Assembly: GCA_963703945.1 (NCBI GenBank)
Contig: CAVPGM010000045.1
Coordinates: 124,001 to 188,000 of the forward strand
Direction of reading: 5' to 3'
DNA length: 64,000 nucleotides
DNA from: JALORV01 sp963703945
GTDB lineage: Bacteria; Pseudomonadota; Gammaproteobacteria; Burkholderiales; Burkholderiaceae_F
Of the stretch, positions 35,698 to 45,081 are shown piece by piece; the first letter of the stretch is position 1, and the number at the start of each line of letters is the position of its first letter. Under the pieces are notes generated by a model. The model had not been told where the DNA came from. It did not search any database and saw nothing but the letters and a program-made list of their open reading frames with translations. The position numbers and the translations under genes are program-made.

Positions 35698-36383
35698 GCC
35701 GGGCGGGCGCTGCGCCGGCGCTCGCGGGCGCGGTCGATCGCCGCCTGAACGATCGTCCGCCGGCGTTCGGCGTCATCGGACGTGAGGTCCTCCCGGTGAG
35801 CGAGTTCGTCGGGCTTGCGATTCCCCCTGGCCGGCAGCTGCGCTTCGCGCTCGGTCACTTCTTGTATCAGTCTGCGTCGGCGCGCCAGATACCTTGCTCT
35901 GGAGTTGTACGCATCCTCGTCGTTCCATGCGCGCGCGGGCTCGACCGGCACCATGGCAATGCAGTCCATCGGACACGGCGCGACGCACAGGTCACAGCCG
36001 TTGCACCAGTCATTGATGACCGTGTGCATCCTGCGCACCGCGCCCACGATCGCATCGACCGGGCAGGCCTCGATGCACAGCGTGCAGCCGATGCAGAGTG
36101 ATTCGTCGATGACGGCCACCCGCAGCGGCTGTTCGGCGCCGCGCGCCGGGTCGAGCGGGATGATCGGCCGCCCGGTCAACCTCGACAGCCGCACGATGCC
36201 GGCGGATCCGCCCGGCGGACACTGGTTGATCCTGGCCGTGTCGGTGGCGATCGCTTCCGCGTAGGGTCGACAGCCCGCGTAGCCACACTTCGTGCACTGG
36301 GTCTGCGGCAGCACCGCATCGATGCGGTCGGCGAGCGTCGGTACGGGTCCGTTCATCTGCGCTGCGTCGTCGGGTTTCGTCAC
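35694..36383 (-). CDS. rsxB: RsxB/RnfB-type ferredoxin
   Basis: This is a 229-aa iron-sulfur protein of the Rnf/Rsx electron-transfer complex family. An N-terminal 4Fe-4S domain carries CTKCGYAGCRPYAEAI. A double 4Fe-4S ferredoxin region follows with CIGCTLCIEACPVDAI and CNGCDLCVAPCPMDCI near residues 98-145. The usual N-terminal hydrophobic anchor is missing, so it is likely soluble. The C-terminus is a long charged helix. No rsxA, C, D, G or E genes are adjacent. In many betaproteobacteria this orphan form sits beside nth, possibly supplying electrons for SoxR or cluster reduction. Confidence 0.9.
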   Translation of the reverse strand: MTKPDDAAQMNGPVPTLADRIDAVLPQTQCTKCGYAGCRPYAEAIATDTARINQCPPGGSAGIVRLSRLTGRPIIPLDPARGAEQPLRVAVIDESLCIGCTLCIEACPVDAIVGAVRRMHTVINDWCNGCDLCVAPCPMDCIAMVPVEPARAWNDEDAYNSRARYLARRRRLIQEVTEREAQLPARGNRKPDELAHREDLTSDDAERRRTIVQAAIDRARERRRSARPA

Positions 36384-36426
36384 CGGAGGCTGCAGCCCGC
36401 CGCGGCGTGAGCGCCACGGACGGTAC

Positions 36427-37659
36427 TCAGGCGTTCGCGTGGATGAACGATTTGATCTGCGGCGCGATCTGCTCGCGCCAACGGCGCCCGCTGAAGATGC
36501 CGTAGTGTCCGGCGCCCTCCGCGGTCAGGTGCCGCTTGTGCGCCTTGGGAATGCCCTTGCACAGGTCGTGTGCCGCCTGGGTCTGGCCGCTGCCCGAGAT
36601 GTCGTCGAGTTCGCCCTCGATCGTGAACAGCGCCACCGTCTTGATGTCCTCGGGCTTCACCAGCTGCCCGCGCACCTTCCACGTGCCTTTGGTCAGGCGA
36701 TGCTCCTGGAAAACGATCCGGATCGTGTCGAGGTAGTACTCGGCCGGCAGGTCGATCACAGCGTTGTACTCGTCATAGAAACCACGATGGCCTTCGACGT
36801 CGTCCATGTCGCCCTTGACGAGGTCGAGGTAGTAGTCCCAGTGCGAATTCAGGTGGCGGTCCGGATTCATTGCCACGAATCCCGCGTGCTGCAGGAAGCC
36901 CGGGTAGACCTTGCGCAGGTAGCCGGGATACGCCGACGGCACCTTGAAGATCACGTTGTTTTCGAACCACGACATATTCTTGCGCTTGGCCAGAGCATTG
37001 ACCTCCGTGGGCGACTTGCGGCTGTCGATAGGCCCACCCATCATCGTCATCGATTTCGGCAGCTTCGGATCGTTGTCGCTGGCCATCAGCGACACCGCCG
37101 CCAGCACCGGCACGGTCGGCTGACACACCGAGATCAGGTGGACGTCGGGGCCGAGCTCGCGGATGAACTCGATCACGTAGGCGACGTAGTCGTCGAGATG
37201 GAACGGACCCTCCGAGATCGGGACCAGCCGCGCGTCGATCCAATCGGTGATCCAGACGTCATGGTCCGGCAGCAGCGCACGGACGGTGTCGCGCAGCAGG
37301 GTGGCGTGATGGCCGGACAGCGGCGCAATGATGAGCACACGCGGATCGGAAGGACGTTTGGTCCTGGCCGGAAACACGCGGCGGAACTGCAACAGTCGGC
37401 AAAACGGCTTCTTGACGGTCACTTCCTCGACGACAGGTATCTCGGCATCGCCGACCTGCGTGTTCTTCAACCCGAACTCGGGCTTCTCGTACTGCTTGCC
37501 GATCCGGTGCAGGAGGTCATAACCCGCCGACAGTCGACGTGAAAGAGGTGTATAGGCGAGGGGGCTGTAAGGACTCGAGAAAAGCTCTGAAGTCGCCTGC
37601 GCCCACACGGAAAGCGGGTTCAGGAAGCGACGCTGAAGTTCATGCAGGTGATAAAGCAC
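36427..37659 (-). CDS. phaZ: Intracellular polyhydroxyalkanoate depolymerase PhaZ
   Basis: This 410-aa enzyme mobilises intracellular PHB granules. It belongs to the Ralstonia PhaZ1 class, starting MLYHLHELQRRFLNPL. The catalytic triad can be placed: a Cys nucleophile in SVCQP near residue 178, Asp in EGELDDISG near 350 and His in GAGHYGIF near 385. The GTG start at 37659 matches the family N-terminus. A predicted promoter and FadR-like operator lie 76-131 bp upstream. The rsxB-like and nth genes follow on the same strand. Confidence 0.95.
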   Translation of the reverse strand: MLYHLHELQRRFLNPLSVWAQATSELFSSPYSPLAYTPLSRRLSAGYDLLHRIGKQYEKPEFGLKNTQVGDAEIPVVEEVTVKKPFCRLLQFRRVFPARTKRPSDPRVLIIAPLSGHHATLLRDTVRALLPDHDVWITDWIDARLVPISEGPFHLDDYVAYVIEFIRELGPDVHLISVCQPTVPVLAAVSLMASDNDPKLPKSMTMMGGPIDSRKSPTEVNALAKRKNMSWFENNVIFKVPSAYPGYLRKVYPGFLQHAGFVAMNPDRHLNSHWDYYLDLVKGDMDDVEGHRGFYDEYNAVIDLPAEYYLDTIRIVFQEHRLTKGTWKVRGQLVKPEDIKTVALFTIEGELDDISGSGQTQAAHDLCKGIPKAHKRHLTAEGAGHYGIFSGRRWREQIAPQIKSFIHANA

Positions 37660-37734
37660 ACCTGACTCCGATCTTGGCCGGCAACTGCATCCGAGAACCC
37701 CCCGTTTTGCGCCGGCCGATTCTCTGTATCGTCA

Positions 37735-37751
37735 AATTGGTCAGACCGGTT
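37735..37751. promoter_or_regulatory. FadR-like (GntR family) operator upstream of phaZ
   Basis: AATTGGTCAGACCGGTT agrees with the E. coli FadR consensus AACTGGTCNGACCTGTT at 14 of the 16 defined positions, and is a near-perfect dyad around the central A. It lies just downstream of the predicted phaZ transcription start, where a bound repressor would block transcription. Many GntR proteins of the FadR branch recognise TGGTCnGACCA, so the exact regulator is open. Confidence 0.5.
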
Positions 37752-37761
37752 TGCGGCGATA

Positions 37762-37790
37762 ATTATGCGCGCCCCCGCCCGACGGCGCAA
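37762..37790 (-). promoter_or_regulatory. Predicted phaZ promoter
   Basis: On the minus strand TTGCGC (37790-37785) and CATAAT (37767-37762) are separated by 17 bp. The -10 matches five of six consensus bases, the -35 only three. Transcription would start near 37755, giving a leader of about 95 bases that contains the FadR-like dyad. Confidence 0.4.
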
Positions 37791-37844
37791 TTTGGCGGTC
37801 GAGCGAATAAGCGCGGGATCTGGCTTCAACCGGCCGGAACGGCC

Positions 37845-38168
37845 TCAACGTTCGAGCAACTGGCGCTTTTCGCGCACATCTTTCCACTCATCTGCGTCGG
37901 AAGGATGGGGCTTCATCCGGGTGATCGACGGCCAGCCCTTCGCCAATTCGACGTTGAGCTTGATGAAGTCGCGCTGATCTTCCGGCACGTCTTCCTCGGC
38001 ATAGATGGCGTTCACCGGGCACTCCGGGATGCACACCGCGCAATCGATGCACTCGTCGGGATCGATCGTGAGGAAATTGGGACCTTCACGAAAGCAGTCG
38101 ACCGGACAGACGTCGACGCAATCGGTGTACTTGCACTTGATGCACGATTCGGTGACGACATGCGTCAT
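37845..38168 (-). CDS. fdxA: 7Fe ferredoxin FdxA
   Basis: This 107-aa ferredoxin has one 3Fe-4S and one 4Fe-4S cluster. The N-terminal pattern is CIKCKYTDCVDVCPVDCF and the second cluster is CIDCAVCIPECPVNAI, followed by the usual long C-terminal helix with WPSITRMKP. It is cytosolic and essential or near-essential in several relatives, supplying electrons to biosynthetic enzymes. It is divergent from an ABC transporter operon, and phaZ follows 185 bp downstream with its own promoter. Confidence 0.96.
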   Translation of the reverse strand: MTHVVTESCIKCKYTDCVDVCPVDCFREGPNFLTIDPDECIDCAVCIPECPVNAIYAEEDVPEDQRDFIKLNVELAKGWPSITRMKPHPSDADEWKDVREKRQLLER

Positions 38169-38317
38169 CGAGCGACTCCTGTCCTTTCGGTGGTACGCCG
38201 GACCCCGCGGACTGCACGCCGAAATGGCGCAGCGGCCGAGCTCTTTTCAAAGTCGGTATTCTAGCTGACCGAGGCTGACAACTCGCTCGCTTCCCTCTGC
38301 ATCCAGGGGCTTATGGC

Positions 38318-39523
38318 ATGACCACCCGACGCGTAATCCTGCTGTTGCCGGCCGCCGTACTGGCCATGCCCCTGCGCGCGCAGACACCGCCGATACGCAT
38401 CGGCGAAATCAACAGCTACTCGACGATTCCGCAGTTCACGGTGCCCTACCGCATGGGCTGGCAGCTGGCGGTTGAGGAGGCCAACGCGGCGGGTGGACTA
38501 CTCGGCCGCAAGGTCGAAGTGGTCTCGCGCGACGATGCTGGCAAGCCTGATGACGCGATCCGTCTCGCGACCGAGCTGGTGTCGAACGAAAAAGTCCATC
38601 TGCTGACAGGGACATTCCTGTCCAATGTCGGCCTGGCTGTAGCCGAGTTCGCCTTGCGCAACCGGGTGCTGTTCGTCGCTGCCGAGCCGTTGACCGATGC
38701 GCTGGTGTGGGAAAAGGGCAACCGCTACACCTTTCGCCTGCGGCCGAGCACCTACATGCAATCGGCGATGCTGGTCGACGAAGCGGCAAAGCTTCCGGCC
38801 AAACGCTGGGCGATCGTGGCGCCGAACTACGAGTACGGACAATCTGCGGTGACTAGCTTCAAGGCGTTGCTGAAGGCGCGGCGGCCAGACGTCGAATTCG
38901 TTGCCGAACAGTGGCCGGCGCTCGGCAAGCTGGAGGCGGCGGGTACCGTGCAGGCGCTGATTGCCGCGCGGGCCGATGCGATCTTCAACGTGACGTTCGG
39001 GGCGGATCTGCCGCGACTGGTGCGCGAGGGCAACCTGCGGGGGCTGTTTCCGCGCGTGCCGGTGGTGAGCCTGCTGTCGGGCGAGCCGGAGTATCTCGAC
39101 GTGCTGAAGGACGAGACGCCCAAGGGGTGGATCGTCACCGGCTATCCATGGGACCAGATCGCCACGCCAGAGCACGCGAAGTTCTTCAACGCGTACTACA
39201 AGCGCTACAACGAGACGCCGCGTCTCGGGTCGGTGGTCGGATACGCTACGTTCACTGCGATCTTCGATGCGATTCGCAAGGCGAATTCGATCGACACCGA
39301 GCGGCTGATCGTCGCGCTGCGCGGCCTGACCTGGACGACCCCGTTCGGGCCCGCGACCTTCCGTGCGATCGACCAGCAATCGACCATGGGCGCCTATGTC
39401 GGCAAGCTCGATCTGCGCGGCGGAAAGGGAACGATGGTCGAATGGCGCTATGCCGACGGCAGGGCGTTCCTGCCCACCGATGCCGAAGTCCGCAGTCGTC
39501 GCCCCGCCGAGGCCATGAAGTAG
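38318..39523 (+). CDS. ABC transporter substrate-binding protein (branched-chain amino acid type)
   Basis: This periplasmic binding protein of the LivJ/LivK class I fold is 401 aa, with a signal peptide ending at LRAQ. Conserved stretches are PIRIGEINSYSTIPQFT, EVVSRDDAGKPDDAIRLATELV, and AIVAPNYEYGQSAVTSFKAL; the ligand pocket sits between the two lobes. Many Burkholderiales carry dozens of such proteins for aromatic acids, amides or amino acids, so the ligand is not predictable. It is followed 24 bp later by a fused permease and then two ATPases. Confidence 0.9.
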   Translation: MTTRRVILLLPAAVLAMPLRAQTPPIRIGEINSYSTIPQFTVPYRMGWQLAVEEANAAGGLLGRKVEVVSRDDAGKPDDAIRLATELVSNEKVHLLTGTFLSNVGLAVAEFALRNRVLFVAAEPLTDALVWEKGNRYTFRLRPSTYMQSAMLVDEAAKLPAKRWAIVAPNYEYGQSAVTSFKALLKARRPDVEFVAEQWPALGKLEAAGTVQALIAARADAIFNVTFGADLPRLVREGNLRGLFPRVPVVSLLSGEPEYLDVLKDETPKGWIVTGYPWDQIATPEHAKFFNAYYKRYNETPRLGSVVGYATFTAIFDAIRKANSIDTERLIVALRGLTWTTPFGPATFRAIDQQSTMGAYVGKLDLRGGKGTMVEWRYADGRAFLPTDAEVRSRRPAEAMK

Positions 39524-39547
39524 TCATTGCCCAGCGGCCCGGGCCCC

Positions 39548-41380
39548 ATGGATCTCGTGCTCGGTCAGTTCCTCGCCGGACTGTCGTACGGCTCGACACT
39601 GTTCCTCGTCAGCGCGGGGCTCACGCTGATCTTCGGCGTGACGCGCGTCGTCAACTTCGCCCATGGCGCGCTGTACATGCTCGGCGCCTACCTCGCAGTC
39701 AGTCTGACCGGCGCACTGCCGTCGAGTCCGGGCGGGCATTTCCTTGGCGTGCTGCTGGCCGCGTTCGGCGTGGCGCTCGCCGGCATCGTGATCGAACTCC
39801 TCGTGCTGCGCAGGATCTACGCGGCGCCGGAGATATTCCAGCTGCTGGCTACCTTCGGTGTCGCGCTGGTGATCCAGGACCTCGTGCTGGCGGTGTGGGG
39901 GCCCGAGGAACTATTTGCCCCGCGTGCGCCGGGACTCGGCGGGGCGCTTGTGATCGGCGAAGCCCGCGTCCCTGAGTACAACCTGTTCCTGACTCTCGTC
40001 GGCCCCGCGATCTACGGTGCGCTCTGGTGGATCGTCAACCGCACGCGCTGGGGCACGGTGGTGCGCGCGGCGACGCAGGACCGCGAGATGGCCGCCGCGC
40101 TCGGTGTCAACGAACGACTGTTGTTCACCGCGGTGTTCGCCGCCGGCGCGGGACTGGCCGGACTGGCCGGCGCGCTGCAGATCCCCCGCGAGACGGTCAA
40201 CCTGCAGATGGATCTGACGATCCTCGTCGAGGCCTTCGTCGTCGTCGTGGTCGGCGGTCTGGGTTCGATCACGGGCGCTTTCTGGGCGTCGCTGACGATC
40301 GGCGTCCTGCACGCGTTCGGCATCTGGTGGCTGCCGCAATCCACGCTGGTGCTGGTGTTCGTCGTGATGGCGATCACGCTGATCGTCCGCCCGTACGGCC
40401 TGCTCGGGCGCTCGGATGCCGCGCTTCCCGCGGTGCGCGCGATGACGCATCCGCCGTTCGTGGCGATGGCGCCGCGCGCGCGCGGGCTGGCCGTCGCAGC
40501 GCTGGCGCTCGCCTGCGCGCTGCCGCTCGTGGCGGGCGACTATGCGCTGGTCATTGCGACCGAAATGGCGATTCTCGCTCTCTTCGCCGCCAGCCTGCAG
40601 TTCTTCATGGGCCACGGCGGCCTGGTCTCGTTCGGCCATGCGGCGTTCTTCGGCCTGGGCGCCTACACGGCCGCGCTGCTCTCACATTCACTCGGCGCGC
40701 CGTTCGTGGCCGCGCTCGCTGCGGCCCCGCTGGTGGCCGGCGCCGCTGCGCTGGCCGCAGGCTACTTCGTGCTGCGCGCGCACGGGGTTTATGCATCGAT
40801 GCTCACGCTGGCGTTCGCCCAGATCCTGTGGTCGATTGCCGTGCAGTGGGTCAACCTCACCGGGGGTGACAACGGCATCCTCGGCGTGTGGCCGCCGACA
40901 GCGTCGCGCGCGGCTTACTACGCGACCACGGTGGGCATCGTCGCGCTCTCGCTGGTCGCATTGCGCCGGGCCGCACTCGCGCCGTTCGGCTTCGCGCTGC
41001 GCGCAGCGCGTGACGCGCCGCTGCGGGCGGAGGCGCTCGGCATCGAGGTCCGGCGGGTCCGCTGGGCCGCGTTCATTGCAGGCGCGGCGTTCGCCGGCCT
41101 TGCGGGCGCGCTGCAGGCATTCCAGAAAGGCGCGGTGTTTCCGAACTCGCTGTCGATCCCGGTTTCGGTCGATGCGCTGGTGATGGTGCTGCTCGGCGGA
41201 ATACAGACGCTCGCCGGGCCGATCGTCGGTGCGGTCGCCTATCACGGGCTGGCGACTGAGCTGATCCGCCACAGCGAATACTGGCGTGCGCTGCTCGGAG
41301 GCGCGATCCTGCTGGTGGTGATCGCCTTCCCGCAAGGCCTGGTCGGCTTCCTGCGCGCGCGGGCCGCAGGGCGACGATGA
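39548..41380 (+). CDS. Fused ABC permease (LivH-LivM)
   Basis: This 610-aa protein fuses the two permease subunits of a branched-chain amino-acid-type importer. Residues 1-290 are LivH-like, with FGVTRVVNFAHGALYMLGAY at the start and the coupling-helix region GVNERLLFTAVFAAGAGLAG, core ERLLFTAVF. Residues ~300-610 are LivM-like, with GHGGLVSFGHAAFFGLGAYT and RAARDAPLRAEALGIEVRRV. About 17 hydrophobic segments are evident. ATG 39548 opens directly into the first membrane helix, so the upstream part of the frame is excluded. Confidence 0.9.
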   Translation: MDLVLGQFLAGLSYGSTLFLVSAGLTLIFGVTRVVNFAHGALYMLGAYLAVSLTGALPSSPGGHFLGVLLAAFGVALAGIVIELLVLRRIYAAPEIFQLLATFGVALVIQDLVLAVWGPEELFAPRAPGLGGALVIGEARVPEYNLFLTLVGPAIYGALWWIVNRTRWGTVVRAATQDREMAAALGVNERLLFTAVFAAGAGLAGLAGALQIPRETVNLQMDLTILVEAFVVVVVGGLGSITGAFWASLTIGVLHAFGIWWLPQSTLVLVFVVMAITLIVRPYGLLGRSDAALPAVRAMTHPPFVAMAPRARGLAVAALALACALPLVAGDYALVIATEMAILALFAASLQFFMGHGGLVSFGHAAFFGLGAYTAALLSHSLGAPFVAALAAAPLVAGAAALAAGYFVLRAHGVYASMLTLAFAQILWSIAVQWVNLTGGDNGILGVWPPTASRAAYYATTVGIVALSLVALRRAALAPFGFALRAARDAPLRAEALGIEVRRVRWAAFIAGAAFAGLAGALQAFQKGAVFPNSLSIPVSVDALVMVLLGGIQTLAGPIVGAVAYHGLATELIRHSEYWRALLGGAILLVVIAFPQGLVGFLRARAAGRR

Positions 41381-42120
41381 GCGCACTACAGGTCACCGGT
41401 CTGGCGAAGGCATTCGGCGGCGTGCGCGCGGTCGACGATGTGTCGTTTTCGCTGGCAGGCGGCAGCGTGACCGCGCTGATCGGTCCCAACGGCGCCGGCA
41501 AGTCGACGCTGTTCAACCTGATCGACGGCCAGTGGGCACCGGATGCCGGCGGAATCGAGTTCGAAGGGCGCAGCCTGATCGGTGTGCCGACTGCATCGCG
41601 CGCACTGGCAGGAATCGGCCGCACGTTCCAGGTCGCACAGACCTTTGCCTCGATGACGGTGCTGCAGAACGCGCAGCTGGCGATCGTCGTCCGCTCGGGC
41701 GAATCGAAGTCGATCGGGCTTCCGCTGGATGGTCGGGCTGTCGACGAAGCGCGGCAACTGCTCGCGCAGGTCGGGCTGGCCGAGCGTGGCAATGAACCGG
41801 CGGCCGCACTCGCGTATGGCGATCTGAAGCGCCTGGAACTTGCGCTGGCGCTGGCGGCCGCGCCGCGCCTGCTGCTGATGGACGAACCGACCGCGGGAAT
41901 GGCTCCCGGAGAGCGGTCCGCGCTGATGACTTTGGTCGTTGGACTCGCCCGCCAGCGCGGTGTGACCGTGCTGTTCACCGAACACAGCATGGAGGTGGTG
42001 TTCGGCTCGGCCGAGCGCGTGCTGGTGATGTCGCGCGGACGCCTGATCGCCGACGGCACTCCCGACGAAGTCCGTGCCGACCACGCGGTGCGGTCCGTCT
42101 ATCTGGGGCCGGACTCATGA
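41377..42120 (+). CDS. ABC transporter ATP-binding protein (LivG type)
   Basis: This 247-aa ATPase carries Walker A GPNGAGKST near residue 34, the Q-loop RTFQVAQTF, a family-specific signature segment LAYGDLKRLELA, Walker B LLLMDEPTAG and the H-loop VLFTEHSMEVVF. The start overlaps the permease stop by four bases, and its stop overlaps the next ATPase start. It forms a heterodimer with the LivF-type protein. Confidence 0.94.
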   Translation: MSALQVTGLAKAFGGVRAVDDVSFSLAGGSVTALIGPNGAGKSTLFNLIDGQWAPDAGGIEFEGRSLIGVPTASRALAGIGRTFQVAQTFASMTVLQNAQLAIVVRSGESKSIGLPLDGRAVDEARQLLAQVGLAERGNEPAAALAYGDLKRLELALALAAAPRLLLMDEPTAGMAPGERSALMTLVVGLARQRGVTVLFTEHSMEVVFGSAERVLVMSRGRLIADGTPDEVRADHAVRSVYLGPDS

Positions 42121-42818
42121 CGCTGCTGGCTCTGCGCTCGCTCGATGCCTGGTACGGCGCTGCGCAGGTCCTGCACGGGGCGACGGTTGCCGTGGATCGC
42201 GGCGAAGTCGTGGCGCTCGTCGGTCGCAACGGCGCGGGCAAGACATCGCTGCTGCGCGCTGTAATGGGGCTGATGCCGCGCACGCGCGGCGAGGTCGAAC
42301 TCGACGGAACGTCGATCGTGCGGCTACCGGCTTATGCCCGGGCGCGCCGCGGGCTGGGCTACGTTCCGGAGGACCGCCGCATCTTCACTGATCTCACGGT
42401 GCGCGAGAACCTCAGGTTCGCGGCGCGGGACCGCCCGGGCGGATTTGCCGAACAGGAATTGCTCGCCATTTTTCCCAACCTGGCCGAGATGCTCGACCGT
42501 CCGGCCGATCAGATGAGCGGAGGCGAGCAGCAGATGCTGACGGTCGCGCGCACGCTGGCCGCCAATCCGCGGGTCGTGCTGCTCGACGAGCCGTCGGAAG
42601 GCATTGCGCCACTAGTAGTGGGGCGCATGAAGGAGGCCGTTATTGCGATGCGTGCCCGGGGCGTGGCGATCCTGCTGTCCGAGCAGAACCTGGCATTCGT
42701 ACGCGAGCTGGCCGATCGGGCAGTGCTGATCGAGCAGGGGCACATCGTGGGTGAGGCTACGCGCGACGATTTGAGCGGGCCGGCTCCGCAGGTGCGCGCC
42801 GTTCTCGGCATCGGATAG
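42117..42818 (+). CDS. ABC transporter ATP-binding protein (LivF type)
   Basis: This 233-aa ATPase, the second of the pair, has Walker A GRNGAGKTSLLRA near residue 36, LGYVPEDRRIFTDLTVREN, the signature MSGGEQQMLTVART near 137, Walker B VVLLDEPSEGIAP and H-loop LLSEQN. It is the last gene of the transporter operon. A 34-bp gap separates it from pncB. Confidence 0.94.
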   Translation: MTLLALRSLDAWYGAAQVLHGATVAVDRGEVVALVGRNGAGKTSLLRAVMGLMPRTRGEVELDGTSIVRLPAYARARRGLGYVPEDRRIFTDLTVRENLRFAARDRPGGFAEQELLAIFPNLAEMLDRPADQMSGGEQQMLTVARTLAANPRVVLLDEPSEGIAPLVVGRMKEAVIAMRARGVAILLSEQNLAFVRELADRAVLIEQGHIVGEATRDDLSGPAPQVRAVLGIG

Positions 42819-42852
42819 CGCGCGCCGCCGGGCGGACCCCTACAATCGACTC

Positions 42853-44055
42853 ATGATCATCCAGTCGCTGCTCGACACGGATCTGTACAAGTTCACGATG
42901 ATGCAGGTCGTTCTGCATCACTTCCCGGGTGCGCAGGTCGAATACCGCTTCGACTGCCGCACGCGCGGTGTCGATATTGCGCCCTATCTGGAGGAGATCC
43001 GCGCCGAGATCGAAGCGCTGTGCACGCTGCGCTTCAGCGAATCCGAGCTCGACTACCTGCGCGCCATGCGGTTCATCAAGAGCGACTTCGTCGATTTCCT
43101 CGGCCTGTTCCAGCTCAACATGAAGTCGATCCGCATCGAGCGCAATCCCGCAAGCAGCGGGGGCATCGATATCGCGATCGTCGGCCCGTGGCTGCACACG
43201 ATCCTGTTCGAGATCCCTGTGCTCGCGATCGTCAACGAGGTCTACTTCCGTAACACCCGTCCGGATCCGGACTACGCCGAAGGGCGGCGACGACTGCGGG
43301 ACAAGATCGCGCTGGTCCGGGACAACCCGTCGCTGTCCGGCTGTCGCATCGCCGACTACGGGTCGCGCCGCCGTTTTTCGCGCGACTGGCACGACGAGGT
43401 TCTCGCCACGTTGAAGTCCGGGCTCGGCGGGAACCTGGCGGGCACCAGCAATGTCATGTATGCGCGCAAGCATGCGCTGACGCCTCTGGGCACGATGGCC
43501 CACGAGTACCTGCAGGCCTGTCAGGCGCTCGGGCCGCGGCTGCGCGACTCGCAGACCTTCGGCTTCGAGACGTGGGCCCGCGAGTACCGCGGCGACCTCG
43601 GGATCGCGCTGTCGGATGTCTACGGCATGGATGCCTTCCTGCGCGACTTCGACATGTACTTCTGCAAGCTGTTCGACGGAGCGCGGCACGACTCGGGCGA
43701 CCCGATACTCTGGGGCGAGCGCCTGCTCGAGCACTACGAGCGCAATCGAGTCGATCCGCGCACCAAGACCCTCGTGTTCTCCGATTCGCTGGATTTTCCG
43801 CGCGTCATCGAGCTCTACACGCGCTTCAAGGATCGCGCGCGCATCGCCTTCGGAGTCGGCACCAACCTGACCAACGATCTGGGCTACACGCCGATGCAGA
43901 TCGTGATCAAGATGGTCCGCTGCAACGGACAGCCGGTCGCCAAGCTGTCGGACTCGCCCGAGAAGAACATGTGCGACGACGTTGCCTACCTCGCCTACTT
44001 GCGGCAGGTGTTCGAGATCAAGCCGCCGGCGCGCGAACGCGCCCCGGCGGCATGA
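42853..44055 (+). CDS. pncB: Nicotinate phosphoribosyltransferase
   Basis: This enzyme joins nicotinate to PRPP in NAD salvage, 400 aa. It starts SLLDTDLYKFTMMQVVLHHFP and has FIKSDFVDFLGLFQLN, a phosphoribosyl-binding region with GTSNVMYARKH, and DGARHDSGDPILWGE near residue 275; FGVGTNLTND follows. Length is normal. TACAAT lies six bases upstream of the ATG (42841-42846), so the transcript could be nearly leaderless, though no good -35 is present. It is followed by the D-cysteine desulfhydrase gene after 10 bp. Confidence 0.96.
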   Translation: MIIQSLLDTDLYKFTMMQVVLHHFPGAQVEYRFDCRTRGVDIAPYLEEIRAEIEALCTLRFSESELDYLRAMRFIKSDFVDFLGLFQLNMKSIRIERNPASSGGIDIAIVGPWLHTILFEIPVLAIVNEVYFRNTRPDPDYAEGRRRLRDKIALVRDNPSLSGCRIADYGSRRRFSRDWHDEVLATLKSGLGGNLAGTSNVMYARKHALTPLGTMAHEYLQACQALGPRLRDSQTFGFETWAREYRGDLGIALSDVYGMDAFLRDFDMYFCKLFDGARHDSGDPILWGERLLEHYERNRVDPRTKTLVFSDSLDFPRVIELYTRFKDRARIAFGVGTNLTNDLGYTPMQIVIKMVRCNGQPVAKLSDSPEKNMCDDVAYLAYLRQVFEIKPPARERAPAA

Positions 44056-44065
44056 GGATGCCACG

Positions 44066-45081
44066 ATGAAACTCGCCCGCTTTCCGCGCGTGCGACTGAC
44101 CCACGCCCCCACTCCGCTGGAGCCGATGCCCAACCTGACGCGGCTGCTGGGTGGGCCGAAACTGTGGATCAAGCGCGACGACTGCACCGGACTCGCCACC
44201 GGGGGCAACAAGACGCGCAAGCTCGAATACCTGATGGGCGAGGCGCTGGCGCAGAAGGCCGATGTGGTGATCACGCAGGGCGCGACCCAGTCGAACCATG
44301 CGCGTCAGACCGCGGCGGCGGCGGCAAAGCTCGGACTCGGCTGCGAGATCCTGCTGGAGGACCGCACGGGTTCGACCGAGAGCGATTACCGGTTGTCAGG
44401 CAACGTGCTGCTCGATCGACTGCACGGCGCGACGGTCGCACGGGTGCCGGGCGGCACCGACATGGACGCTGCGATGACGCGTCGAGCCGACGAGTTGCGC
44501 TCTGCAGGGCGCCGGCCCTATGTCATTCCGGGCGGTGGTTCGAACCCGGTCGGCGCGCTGGGCTACGTGACGGCGGCCCTCGAACTGGTCGGCCAGGCCA
44601 ACGACACAGGACTCGACATCGACCTGCTGGTCACCGCGACCGGCAGCACCGGCACCCAGGCCGGCCTGCTGGCGGGGCTGCAGGGCTGCCGCAGCGGGAT
44701 CCCGGTGCTCGGCATCTGCGTGCGCTCGCCGAAAGACGATGCAGGAGGAGAAGGTCTACGCGCTCGCGCAGCGCACGGCCGAGCTGCTCGGCATGCCGGA
44801 GGCGGTCGACCGCAGCGCATGTGGTCGCGAATTCCGATTACGTCGGTGCGGGCTACGGCGTGCCGACCGAGGGCATGTTCGGCGCGATGGAGATGCTGGC
44901 TCGCACCGAAGGCATCGTGCTCGACCCGGTGTACTCCGGCAAGGCGATGGCCGGGCTGATCGATCTGGTGCGCAGCGGACAACTTGCGCGTGCGAAGAAC
45001 ATCGTCTTCCTGCACACCGGCGGCGCGGCGGGCCTGTTCGGCTACCTGCACGCCTTTGCGCCGCGGCTCGGACTGGCGTGA
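44066..45081 (+). pseudogene. D-cysteine desulfhydrase (frameshifted twice)
   Basis: This PLP enzyme, which breaks D-cysteine to pyruvate, H2S and ammonia, is readable by joining frames. The N-terminal part shows LWIKRDDCTGLATGGNKTRK with the PLP lysine near residue 51, then ITQGATQSNHARQTAAAAAK. The frame changes near 44740, where SPKD should continue into QEEKVYALAQRTAELLG, and near 44820, where conserved sequence resumes as HVVANSDYVGAGYG. It ends IVFLHTGGAAGLFGY. Each change fits one extra base, and no stop is met in the joined reading. Repaired length is about 337 aa, normal. The ACC deaminase family is related; the ATGGNKTRK context fits DcyD better. Confidence 0.82.
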
